Positions 1 to 8,040 of a stretch of 64,000 nucleotides of DNA are shown piece after piece (the stretch's first letter is position 1; each line of letters begins with the position of its first letter). The notes under the pieces are model-generated. The model was not told the DNA's origin. It saw nothing but the letters and a program-made list of their open reading frames with translations, and ran no database searches. A program made the position numbers and the translations under genes. This DNA comes from a bacterium (GTDB lineage: Bacteria; Myxococcota_A; Bradymonadia; UBA7976; UBA1532), in contig JAUHXC010000032.1 of the NCBI GenBank assembly GCA_030427205.1, forward strand, positions 54,771 to 118,770. The letters run 5' to 3'.

Positions 1-834
1 CAGCATCTGCGCCAGCCGCCGGATCTCCTCGGCGGTCGCGAGCAGGCCCTGGCGGTTGAGGATCTCGTAGACCGCCAGCGCCTTGGCGTCTTCTTTGCGC
101 TCGGCGTAGATGCCCGCGAGCTGCTGCCAGTAGATCTTCTTCGGATAGCGCACGACGAGGCGCTTGAGCACCTCCTCGACGGCACGATCGTCGTCGAGTT
201 CGTAGTGCACCGACATGAGCAGCTGCAGCCACTGCTCGGGCGGATCGTCCTCGGCGTCGACCGCGAGCTGCGCCTGTTCGAGCGCCTTCTCGTAGTCCTT
301 GGCCTGGGCGAACGCGATCCCGATGGTGAAGCGGGCGGTGGGCGTCGCCTTCTCGCCGGCGAGTTCGAGCCAGCGCTCGAAGGTCTTCGCCGCCGCGTCG
401 AACTGCTCGGTGGCCAGCTGCAGGCTGCCCAGGTTGAAGGTGGTGTCGATCAGGTCGCCTTCGGGCAGCGTCTCGCCTTCGAGCGCCTGAGCCAGCGAGG
501 CCGCCGCGGCCTTCATGTCTTCCTGCTCGATGTGGAACTGCGCCCACGTCCGGTGCATCAGCGCCAGCTCGTAGGGGTTGAAGCGCTTGCTGCGCGACTG
601 CATGTCTTCGAGCTCTTCGCGGGCCTTGTCGAAGTCCTTGTCGTTCATGGCCTTCTGGGCCCGGTCGAGGTGCTTGAAGGCCTTCTTGTTGACCGTATAG
701 CTGACCTTGGCCTTGCGCCCGCCCGGCTCGTCGGGCGGCACCATCCACTCCGGCGGCACGCACCCCGTCACCAGGGGCGGCATGCCGCCGAGCAGCAGGC
801 CAACGGCCACCGCGGCGCGGATCCGGGCCCTCAT
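1..834 (-). CDS. TPR-repeat lipoprotein, 3' end outside window
   Basis: Open from an ATG at 834 through the left edge (278 codons visible, no stop). The N terminus has basic residues, a hydrophobic stretch and a lipobox ending LVTGC, so it is probably a lipoprotein. The rest is helical with TPR-like spacing, for example FNLGSLQLATEQFDAAAKTF and FAQAKDYEKALEQAQ. Its start overlaps the tonB stop in an ATGA junction, making it the last visible gene of the TonB operon. TPR proteins sit at this position in TtpC/TonB2-type operons and are thought to help assemble or stabilise the system; a scaffold role here is inference. Confidence 0.85.
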   Translation of the reverse strand, partial: MRARIRAAVAVGLLLGGMPPLVTGCVPPEWMVPPDEPGGRKAKVSYTVNKKAFKHLDRAQKAMNDKDFDKAREELEDMQSRSKRFNPYELALMHRTWAQFHIEQEDMKAAAASLAQALEGETLPEGDLIDTTFNLGSLQLATEQFDAAAKTFERWLELAGEKATPTARFTIGIAFAQAKDYEKALEQAQLAVDAEDDPPEQWLQLLMSVHYELDDDRAVEEVLKRLVVRYPKKIYWQQLAGIYAERKEDAKALAVYEILNRQGLLATAEEIRRLAQML

Positions 835-1457
835 CGCGACTCGATCTTGAACGGGAACCGCACCTGCAGCCCCTTCTGGATGACCCCCTGCCCGTCGATC
901 ACCTTCGGGCGGTACTTCCAGCGGCTCACCGCGCGCATGACCGCGTTGCCGAAGCCGTAGCCGACCGGATCCTCTTCGATGATCACCACGTTCTGGGTCT
1001 TGCCGGTGGGCCCGATGTCGAAGCGCACCAGCACGCTGCCGCCGACGCCCTCCATCTTGGCCTTGCGCGGCATGGTCGGATTGACCCGCACCAGCGGCGT
1101 CGCCGACGAGTCGGCCACCGCGGCCGCGCCCAGGTTGGGGCCGGCCTTGAGGTTGAGGTTGGCCTGCGGCGTCGTCGCGGCGATGGGCACCGCCACGCTG
1201 GCCCCCGGCGCGCCGGGATCGCTCATCTCCATCGACGGCGGCGGCGGCTCGTCGGTGGTCTTGGGCTTCTGGGGCAGCTCGCGCTTCTTCTCCACCGGCG
1301 GCGTATCGCGCTTGACCCGCACCATCTCGATCGGCGGTGACTTCGCCCGCTCCTCGAGCTCGCCGTCGCTGTCGGCGATGAGCAGCTGCATGCCGAAGAA
1401 GATGCCGGCGGTGACGGCGAAGGCAGAGCCGATGGCGAAGGGATAGCGCAGGATCAT
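831..1457 (-). CDS. tonB: TonB family energy-transducing protein
   Basis: 208 residues: an N-terminal membrane anchor (about residues 8-28), a Pro/Lys-rich periplasmic linker (PPVEKKRELPQKPKTT), and a C-terminal TonB domain (about 120-208) with NPTMPRKAKMEGVGGSVLVR, the GPTGKTQNVVI strand and AVMRAVSRWKYRP. The YP of the canonical motif is replaced by MPRKA, which is common in TonB2-type proteins. It should couple the proton motive force collected by ExbB/ExbD to the outer-membrane receptor encoded upstream. It starts 7 nt after the exbD stop and overlaps the next gene by 4 nt. Confidence 0.93.
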   Translation of the reverse strand: MILRYPFAIGSAFAVTAGIFFGMQLLIADSDGELEERAKSPPIEMVRVKRDTPPVEKKRELPQKPKTTDEPPPPSMEMSDPGAPGASVAVPIAATTPQANLNLKAGPNLGAAAVADSSATPLVRVNPTMPRKAKMEGVGGSVLVRFDIGPTGKTQNVVIIEEDPVGYGFGNAVMRAVSRWKYRPKVIDGQGVIQKGLQVRFPFKIESR

Positions 1458-1464
1458 GGCCGGC

Positions 1465-1869
1465 TCACTTGGGCTGGGCGGCGAGGCTGATGTTGTCGAT
1501 GCCCGCGGCGCGGGCGGCGTCCATCACCGAGACCAACAGCCCGTTCTTGCTGTCGGTGTCGGCCTGGATGACCACCGATCCCTTGGGGTTCTCGGCGTGC
1601 AGCCGCTCGATGTTGGCCTGCAGGGCCCGGGGGTCGACCCGTCGCTTGTCGATCCAGATCTCGCCGTCGCTGGTGATGGCGACGAGGATGTTGCCCTGCT
1701 CCTTGACCTCGGCGGTCGACGCTGACGGCCGGTTGACGTCGATGCCGGTCTCCTTGGTGAAGGAGGCCGTCACGATGAAGAAGATCAGCATGATGAAGAC
1801 GACGTCGAGCATCGGGGTGACGTTGATGTCTTCTTCTTCGCTCTCGCGATAGCGGGGACGCAGAGCCAT
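1465..1869 (-). CDS. exbD: ExbD/TolR family biopolymer transport protein
   Basis: 134 residues, the usual ExbD length. A short cytoplasmic N terminus is followed by one transmembrane helix (about 20-37) preceded by INVTPMLDVVFIMLIFF, which carries the conserved proton-pathway Asp. A periplasmic domain follows, ending in DNISLAAQPK. The ATG at 1869 shares one base with the TGA of the upstream exbB, so translation is probably coupled. It forms the inner-membrane proton channel with ExbB and drives TonB. Confidence 0.94.
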   Translation of the reverse strand: MALRPRYRESEEEDINVTPMLDVVFIMLIFFIVTASFTKETGIDVNRPSASTAEVKEQGNILVAITSDGEIWIDKRRVDPRALQANIERLHAENPKGSVVIQADTDSKNGLLVSVMDAARAAGIDNISLAAQPK

Positions 1870-2417
1870 CAGGCGGCCTCCTCGGCGGCGGGCTCCTGCA
1901 CCTCGAGCTGGGCCGACAGGCGGGCCCGCGCGCGCAGGGCGAAGCGCTGGAGCTGGGTGCTGAACAAGAGCCCCGACAGGGCGGCGACCATGCCGGCCAT
2001 CGTCGGGATCGTCGCCCGGCTGACGCCCGAGGCCATCGCCCGGGCGTTGCCGCTGCCCGACACCGCCATCACGTCGAACACCTCGATCATGCCGCTCACG
2101 GTGCCCAGAAGGCCCAGGAGGGGGCAAATCGCGATGAGGGTCTTGATGAAACCCATGGAGAATTCGAGGTCCTGGCTGTTCTCGCTGATCAACATTTCCC
2201 GTATGCGATGTGCGTGCCAGGACGAGCGATCGCTGCGCGCACGCCACGCCTTGCGGGTCTCACGGGTGCGGCGCCAATGCACCGCCGCGATGTAGACCAG
2301 CCGCTCGAGGATCGCGCTCCACATCAGCGCGGTCACCACGAAGATGGCGATGAGCACCGGCCCGCCACGCTCGATGAACGCGAAGATCGCCTCGCGCATG
2401 AGATCGAGGTCGAACAT
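1869..2417 (-). CDS. exbB: ExbB/TolQ-type proton channel subunit (short form)
   Basis: 182 residues with a first transmembrane segment at about 18-38 and two more in the MotA/TolQ/ExbB domain. The signature GFIKTLIAICPLLGLLGTVSGMIEVF is split by coding convention but clear, and SRATIPTMAGMVAALSGLLF forms the last helix. It lies three bases after the long ExbB homologue and overlaps exbD by one base. In TtpC-type systems this short ExbB is the true pore subunit. Confidence 0.93.
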   Translation of the reverse strand: MFDLDLMREAIFAFIERGGPVLIAIFVVTALMWSAILERLVYIAAVHWRRTRETRKAWRARSDRSSWHAHRIREMLISENSQDLEFSMGFIKTLIAICPLLGLLGTVSGMIEVFDVMAVSGSGNARAMASGVSRATIPTMAGMVAALSGLLFSTQLQRFALRARARLSAQLEVQEPAAEEAA

Positions 2418-2420
2418 GGC

Positions 2421-3866
2421 TCAGGCCCCCTCGGCCTTCTCCGCCTGACGGGCGATGAGGCCGGTGGCCTGCTCGTAGAGCACGTCGGCGACCCGGCGGG
2501 CCATGTTGTTGATGCCGCTGTGCAGCAAGACCAGCGGGATGGCGACGACCAGCCCGAGCATGGTGGTCACCAGCGCCTCCGAGATGCCGCCGGCCATCAG
2601 CTTGGGGTCACCGGTGCCGAAGAGCGTGATCGCCTGGAAGGTCTGGATCATGCCGGTGACGGTGCCGAGCAGCCCCATCAGCGGCGCGACCACCGAGACC
2701 ACCTTCACCACCCAATGCCCCAGCTCGAGGCGACCGCTCTGCTTGAGGATCGCGTCGTCCAGCCGTCGCTCGAGGGTCTCGACGTCGGCGTTGGGATCGT
2801 CGTGATAGGCCCGCAGCACCCGGCCCAGCGGGTTCCAGCGGCCGGGGGTGGCCGGCTTGCGCCGCTGCAGGCTGACCATCAGGCCCAGCACGAGCAGGTA
2901 GAGCAGCCGCAGCAAGCCCCAGGCGGCGGCGACCGCGCCCAGCGCCAGGATCGCATAGCCCACCACGCCGCCCTGCTCGAGCCGCTCCTCCAACTCGGGG
3001 GTCTGCACCAACAGCGACAGCACCGCGCCGCGGCTCGGGTCGACCGAGAACCGCACGTTGCCCGCGTCCGGCCCGGCCGAGGTGAGCGCACCGGCGGTCT
3101 GGCGGTACATCTCGGGCGGCTGACGCCCGAGCACCGAGAGCTTCTCGACCTCCGGCAGCCACTGCAGGAACTTGTCGCCGGTCACCGCGTTGAACGGGCC
3201 GACCCGCACCACCTCGGCGGTCGTATTCTGCCCGTCCTCGCCGATGATCTCGGTCTCGAACTTCACCACCTCGCCCTGGGCCGCCATCTCCTGCATGAGG
3301 ATGAAAGCCAGCCCGTCGAGCTGCTCGATGGTCGGCAGCCGCTTGCTCTCGCCGAGCGCCGCCAGCGACGGCTCGCGGCCGGTGAGCTGGGCGCTGATCA
3401 GCGAACCGGCGATGTGGCCACGGGTATCGCCCGAGACCTGACGCACGATGCCGAACAGCTCGCCGCTGGTGCCCATGCGCTGGCGCAGGGTCTCGGCGAG
3501 CTCGACCGCTTTCTTCTCGTTCTCTTCGTACTGCAGTTCGAACGCGCCCGAGCGGGCGGTGAGCCGCTGCTCTTCGGCCTTGGCCGCCGCGAGCATCTCC
3601 GCCTGCTTCGCCTTGTCGGCGATGAAGGCCTTCTCCCGGGCCTCCTCCTCCGCGGAGAGCCGGGCGGTGCCCTGGCGCACCCGCTCGAGCAGCTCGTCGA
3701 TGCTCGCGGGCTTCGGCGCCTTGACCCGCGGCTCGGGGGCCGGCTCGGGGGCCGGCACGGCGGCGGGCGCGTCGGCCTCGGGCGACTGGCCGAGAGCGGG
3801 CGCGGCCACGAGCAGCGCGGCGGCGATCGCGATGAGGCGCGTCGTCTGGTGCATCGTGACGCTCAT
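2421..3866 (-). CDS. Long ExbB-domain protein, TtpC-like
   Basis: 481 residues. The start MSVTMHQTTRLIAIAAALL gives a signal peptide ending near APALGQ. A long periplasmic part with a coiled-coil region (EEEAREKAFIADKAKQAEML) precedes a C-terminal MotA/TolQ/ExbB domain (about 330-480) containing VVAPLMGLLGTVTGMIQTFQ and ALVTTMLGLVVAIPLVLLH. This layout matches TtpC, the extra component of Vibrio TonB2 systems. The ATG at 3866 overlaps the DUF3450 stop as ATGA. Longer upstream starts run into the DUF3450 gene and are unlikely. Confidence 0.92.
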   Translation of the reverse strand: MSVTMHQTTRLIAIAAALLVAAPALGQSPEADAPAAVPAPEPAPEPRVKAPKPASIDELLERVRQGTARLSAEEEAREKAFIADKAKQAEMLAAAKAEEQRLTARSGAFELQYEENEKKAVELAETLRQRMGTSGELFGIVRQVSGDTRGHIAGSLISAQLTGREPSLAALGESKRLPTIEQLDGLAFILMQEMAAQGEVVKFETEIIGEDGQNTTAEVVRVGPFNAVTGDKFLQWLPEVEKLSVLGRQPPEMYRQTAGALTSAGPDAGNVRFSVDPSRGAVLSLLVQTPELEERLEQGGVVGYAILALGAVAAAWGLLRLLYLLVLGLMVSLQRRKPATPGRWNPLGRVLRAYHDDPNADVETLERRLDDAILKQSGRLELGHWVVKVVSVVAPLMGLLGTVTGMIQTFQAITLFGTGDPKLMAGGISEALVTTMLGLVVAIPLVLLHSGINNMARRVADVLYEQATGLIARQAEKAEGA

Positions 3867-4678
3867 CGCTTCATCGCCTCCGCCAGATCGCTGCGCTCGC
3901 CGGGCTTGGGGGCCGGGACGGGCACCCGCACCAGATCGGGCGCGGCCTGCTTGCGGGCCATGCGCAGCCCCTTGCGGATCGCCCGCAGCTGCTCGGGGCT
4001 GACCGGGCGCCACGCCTTGGCGCCGCGGTCGTAGAATCCGCCCTGCTGGCCGTCGAGGCTGGCGTACATCAACGACAGCCGGCCGACCCGCAGGATGTCG
4101 ACGGTATTGGCTTCACCGCCCTCCAGCTTCACTTCGCCGCGATAGGCCTCGATGGTGCGACCGTAGTCGTTCTCGATCTGGTAGGCCTCGAGCAGCCGGC
4201 GGAATTTCTCCGACTCGGCGATGTCGGCCCGGTCCATCATCTTGTTGAGCCCGGCGATGCGCCCGCGGCGTTCATCGAGCAAAAACGGCATGTCCAGCTC
4301 GATGAAGTTCTCGAGCTCGTCGAGCATGCGCAGCATCAGCGGCGTCATCTGGCGGCTGATCTCCGCCACCCGGTCGATCTGATCACGCACGTCGTCCAGC
4401 TCGGCCTGCTGGGCGGCGATCAGGGTCTGGAGCTGGGCGTTGTAGGCCCGCAGCGCCTTGTTGCGGCGCTGCACGGCCCGCCACTCGGCCAGCAGATCGT
4501 CGGTCTCGTCGCTGATCGCGTCGATCTTCTTCTGCTTCTCGGCCAGCTCTTTGTTCTCTTCGACGACCTGAGCGATCAGGTCGTCGACGGGACCCTCGTC
4601 GTCGGCGAACGCAACGGCGCACAGCCCACAGAGGGCCAGCGCCGCCGCCGGCAGGGCGAGGCGGGGGGTGCGGATCAT
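3863..4678 (-). CDS. DUF3450 periplasmic coiled-coil protein
   Basis: 271 residues. The start at 4678 gives MIRTPRLALPAAALALCGL, a signal peptide ending near AVAFA. It is followed by a long coiled coil (about 30-130) and a globular part with RMLDELENFIELDMPFL and EAYQIENDYGRTIEAYRGE, hallmarks of DUF3450. These proteins are nearly always placed between a TonB receptor and a TtpC-type ExbB, as here, and are presumed periplasmic accessories of the transducer; the molecular role is not established. Extending the frame upstream to 4897 only reads antisense-like sequence inside the receptor gene. Confidence 0.9.
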   Translation of the reverse strand: MIRTPRLALPAAALALCGLCAVAFADDEGPVDDLIAQVVEENKELAEKQKKIDAISDETDDLLAEWRAVQRRNKALRAYNAQLQTLIAAQQAELDDVRDQIDRVAEISRQMTPLMLRMLDELENFIELDMPFLLDERRGRIAGLNKMMDRADIAESEKFRRLLEAYQIENDYGRTIEAYRGEVKLEGGEANTVDILRVGRLSLMYASLDGQQGGFYDRGAKAWRPVSPEQLRAIRKGLRMARKQAAPDLVRVPVPAPKPGERSDLAEAMKR

Positions 4679-4691
4679 GAAACGGCTCCGA

Positions 4692-7600
4692 TCAGAAATC
4701 GTAGCTGAGGCGGGTGAAGACGAACCGGCCGGTGAAGTTGTAGCTCTCGGGGTTGGCGTTCTGGCCGCCCTCGAGGAAGAACGGGGGGTCGGTGTCGAGC
4801 AGGTTCTGCGCGCCGACGATGATCCCGAGGTCTTCGTACTGGTAGTCGATGGCCAGGTCGACGTAGCCGATGGCGTCGACGGTGGGGTACGGGTCACCCT
4901 CGGTCTCGGGGAAGACGTCGGCCCCGCCGATGTGGCGGTAGCGCACGCTCGCGGTCAGGTCGTCGATGCCGTAGGCCAGCCGGGCGACCCAGCGCCACTG
5001 GGCGAAGGTGCCCGCGTTGCTGGTGATCTTGCCGGCGTACTCCTCGGTATTGCCCTCGATGGTCTCGTCGTACTGCATGAGGTAGTTGGCGTGCCAACCC
5101 AGCTCGATGCGGCCGGCGTCGGGCGCCCCGAAGAGGCCCAGATCGAGGATGTAGTCGACGGTGATGTCGAGCCCCTGGGTCTCGACGAGGCCGATGTTCT
5201 GCGCCGAGGCGACCAGCTCGTTGACCACGTTGGTATTCTGGTTGCGGGTGATGAGGGCGCAGTCCTCGGCGCTGCCTTCTTCGTAGCAGCGGTTGAGGAT
5301 CGACTGCGGGTCGGGGTTGGTGATCGCGTTGCTGATGTCGACCCGGTAGTAGTCCACCGTCGCCGAGAAGCCTTCGAGCCACTCGTTGAACTTCGGGGTG
5401 AGCACCACGCCGACGTTCATGATGTTGGCCGTCTCGGCGGTGAGCGCCTCGTTGCCGCCGATGTTGGTCCGCATCTGCGAGCCCCCGGCGTCGTTCTGGT
5501 TGTAGTCGCCGGGCACGCCCTCGGCTTCGCAGCGATCCTTGACCGCCTGCGGCAGCTCGTCGTTGCTGCCCCACTCGTTGCAGGGGTCGGTGAGGGTCTC
5601 GTAGCTGTCCGCCGCGCCGCCGAAGAGGTCGCTGATCGTCGGCGCGCGGAAGGCCGTCGAGTATACGCCGCGGAGCCGGATGTCGCGGGTCGGGGCGTAG
5701 CTCAGCGCGGCGCGGGTGGTGAGGTCGTTGCCGAAGGTGCTGTAGTTCGCGAAGCGGGCGGCGAGGTCGACGGTGACGTCGTGGGCGCCGGGCAGATCGC
5801 TGGCGAGCGGCAGGCTCAACTCGGCGAAGGCCGCGCCGACGGTGTAGTCACCCTCGGTCAGCCCGATGCCGTTGCCCGCCGAGTCGCCGGCCACGGTGAC
5901 CGCGCCGGGCATGTTGAAGCCCGACTCCCGGCGGAACTCGCCGCCGATGGCGCCGCCGAGCGGGCCGGCCCACAGCTCGACGATGTCGCCGGCGAGCGAG
6001 AGGCCGGTGCTGAAGTGGTCGTAGCCGGTGACCTCGACGTCGGTGAAGCGGATGTAGTCGAGCACCTCGTCCTGCAGCTGCGCGCCGAAGAAGTCGCCGA
6101 CCACGCAGCCGCGGTGGGCGTTGACCGAGCACAGCGCGGGGTCGGCCGCCTCGTAGGCCCGGGCCAGGTTCACCGAGTTGCGGATGGTCTGGTTCGACTC
6201 GCTGCGGCCGTAGTTGATGTACAGCTCCCAGCGCATCGCGTCGTCGAACACGGTGCCGTTGATGCCGCCGACCACCCGGAAGACGTCCGACTCGGTGTCG
6301 GTGATCCGGTTGCCGACGTCGGCCATGCGGCGGGCCATGATGATGCTGCCCTCGGTGACCGCGGCGTCGGCCTGCATCTCGGCCTCTTCCTGAGTCAGGT
6401 CGCCGGCCTCGATGGCGTCCTGCAGGCTGTCGAGCACGATGCCGCGCACCGTCGCCCGGAAGTCATCGGGCACGTAGGGGTTGCTCCAGGGCACCTCGAA
6501 GCCGTTGGCGAAGGTGGCGGTACCGCCGAGGCCGACAGGCTGCGGCGCGAGCTGGTTGCGGCTCTCGCGGTTGGTATAGGTCGTCTCGAGGAAGAGCTCG
6601 GCGTCGTCGGTCAGCTCGTAGCGGGCCAGCGTCGTGAAGGCGAAGCGCTGGGTATCGCCGGCCAGCCACTGCTCGAGGCCGTAGTTGTAGCGATCCTCGG
6701 GGTCGTAGGGCCCGAAGCTGCCGCCCGGGGCCGCGCCGGGGTCGTTCGGGTTGAAGTAGGCCCCGGTGAACGACAGGTCGCGGCCGTAGATCGGCGCGCC
6801 GCTGCCGATGAGCTGGAAGATCGAGCCATCGTCGGCGGTCTCGGCGAAGACCACCGGATCGCGGGCCCAATCACGGTCGGCCTGGGCGATGTGGCCGCGC
6901 CGCATGAACGTGAAGTTGGTGGTGATGTTGCCCTTGTCGAACGTGTGGCCGAGGGTCAGCGACGCGCCCAGCTCCGAGCCGTCACCGTGGGTGGTGATGC
7001 CGCCGAAGAGATCGACCCGCGCGCCCTCGAAGTCCCGCTTGAGGATGATGTTGACCACGCCGCCGACCGCGTCGGAGCCGTAGATCGCCGACGCGCCGTC
7101 GAGCAGCACCTCGACCCGCTCGATCATCGCGACCGGGATGTTGTTGAGGTCGACCGCCTCGCTGACGCCGGTGCCGTTGGTCACGAAGCGGCGCCCGTTG
7201 ACCAGCACCAGCGTGCGCTGGATGCCCAGGTTGCGCAGGTCGATGAACGACAGCCCGTTGCCGCCGTTGTTGTTGTTCTTGTTGATGCCCTGCAGGGTCA
7301 CGCTGGGCAGCTTGCGCAGCAGCTCGTCGATGGTCGACACGCCCGAGACGGCGATGTCGTCGGCGTCGACGACGGCGATGTGCCCGAACTCCTCGAGGTT
7401 GTCGCGCCCGATGCGCGAGCCGGTCACCATGATGACTTCGGTGTCATCCTCGGCGGCCCCTTCCGCCTGCTCGGCGGCCTCTTCGGCTTGCTCAGCAGCC
7501 TCTTCGGCGGCTTCCTCGGCCTCTTCGGCGGCTTCCTCGGCCTCTTCGGCGGCTTCCTCGGCCTCCTCGGCGGCTTCCTCGGCCTCCTCGGCGGCTTCCT

Positions 7601-7784
7601 CGGCTTCGTCGGCGGCTTCCTCGGCTTCCTCAGCGGCTTCTTCGGCCTTCTCCTCCGCCTTCTCGGCGGCGGCTTCGACCTTCTCCTTCGCCTGCTCGAC
7701 GGCGGCTTCCGGCGTCTGAGCCAGGCCCGAGAGAGGCCACATGAGGGCCATGGCACACGCGACGATCTTGGTGGTTTCGTTCAC
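4692..7784 (-). CDS. TonB-dependent outer-membrane receptor with N-terminal Glu/Ala helix
   Basis: The GTG at 7784 is preceded by a strong GGAGGGGAG ribosome site and gives MNETTKIVACAMALMWPLS, a clear signal peptide; a farther ATG at 7835 lacks this support. The mature protein starts with about 90 residues of almost pure Glu/Ala heptads (residues 24-113), then a TonB-box-like DTEVIMVTGSR, a plug domain (about 120-250, with TIDELLRKLPSVTLQG) and a 22-strand-type barrel ending in aromatic-rich FVFTRLSYDF. Paired Cys residues occur in predicted loops. As first gene of the operon it is the likely client of TtpC/ExbB/ExbD/TonB; the substrate cannot be read from sequence. Confidence 0.93.
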   Translation of the reverse strand: MNETTKIVACAMALMWPLSGLAQTPEAAVEQAKEKVEAAAEKAEEKAEEAAEEAEEAADEAEEAAEEAEEAAEEAEEAAEEAEEAAEEAEEAAEEAAEQAEEAAEQAEGAAEDDTEVIMVTGSRIGRDNLEEFGHIAVVDADDIAVSGVSTIDELLRKLPSVTLQGINKNNNNGGNGLSFIDLRNLGIQRTLVLVNGRRFVTNGTGVSEAVDLNNIPVAMIERVEVLLDGASAIYGSDAVGGVVNIILKRDFEGARVDLFGGITTHGDGSELGASLTLGHTFDKGNITTNFTFMRRGHIAQADRDWARDPVVFAETADDGSIFQLIGSGAPIYGRDLSFTGAYFNPNDPGAAPGGSFGPYDPEDRYNYGLEQWLAGDTQRFAFTTLARYELTDDAELFLETTYTNRESRNQLAPQPVGLGGTATFANGFEVPWSNPYVPDDFRATVRGIVLDSLQDAIEAGDLTQEEAEMQADAAVTEGSIIMARRMADVGNRITDTESDVFRVVGGINGTVFDDAMRWELYINYGRSESNQTIRNSVNLARAYEAADPALCSVNAHRGCVVGDFFGAQLQDEVLDYIRFTDVEVTGYDHFSTGLSLAGDIVELWAGPLGGAIGGEFRRESGFNMPGAVTVAGDSAGNGIGLTEGDYTVGAAFAELSLPLASDLPGAHDVTVDLAARFANYSTFGNDLTTRAALSYAPTRDIRLRGVYSTAFRAPTISDLFGGAADSYETLTDPCNEWGSNDELPQAVKDRCEAEGVPGDYNQNDAGGSQMRTNIGGNEALTAETANIMNVGVVLTPKFNEWLEGFSATVDYYRVDISNAITNPDPQSILNRCYEEGSAEDCALITRNQNTNVVNELVASAQNIGLVETQGLDITVDYILDLGLFGAPDAGRIELGWHANYLMQYDETIEGNTEEYAGKITSNAGTFAQWRWVARLAYGIDDLTASVRYRHIGGADVFPETEGDPYPTVDAIGYVDLAIDYQYEDLGIIVGAQNLLDTDPPFFLEGGQNANPESYNFTGRFVFTRLSYDF
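7480..7690. repeat. 21-bp tandem repeat encoding Glu/Ala heptads
   Basis: A run of units close to CCTCTTCGGCGGCTTCCTCGG on the plus strand, encoding EAEEAAE heptads on the minus strand at the receptor's N terminus. Units are near identical in the centre and drift at the edges, as expected from slippage expansion. Confidence 0.85.
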
Positions 7785-8040
7785 CCACTCCCCTCCGCGG
7801 TCAGCGGTGATGCGACCCTCCCCCGAGGGCATCACCGAGTTGATAGACTCGAATAGCGGAGGCGATCGCCCCGACGCAAGCCCCTTGCCATCGGTCGCCG
7901 GGTGCAGGCCCCGCCGAGGGACTTCTGGCTACCGGATACGGACATACATCGGCCGGCACGACGCGCGTCCGTCGTTGAACCTGCCAGCCCGGTCCAGTAC
8001 ACCATCGGGCATGCACCGCTCGCCGAACGCACGCCCGCTC

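Noticed and set aside
4668..7856. 1062-residue plus-strand ORF opposite the TonB receptor
   Set aside because: Antisense shadow with Val/Asp/Gly bias; the receptor frame has signal peptide, TonB box, plug and barrel.
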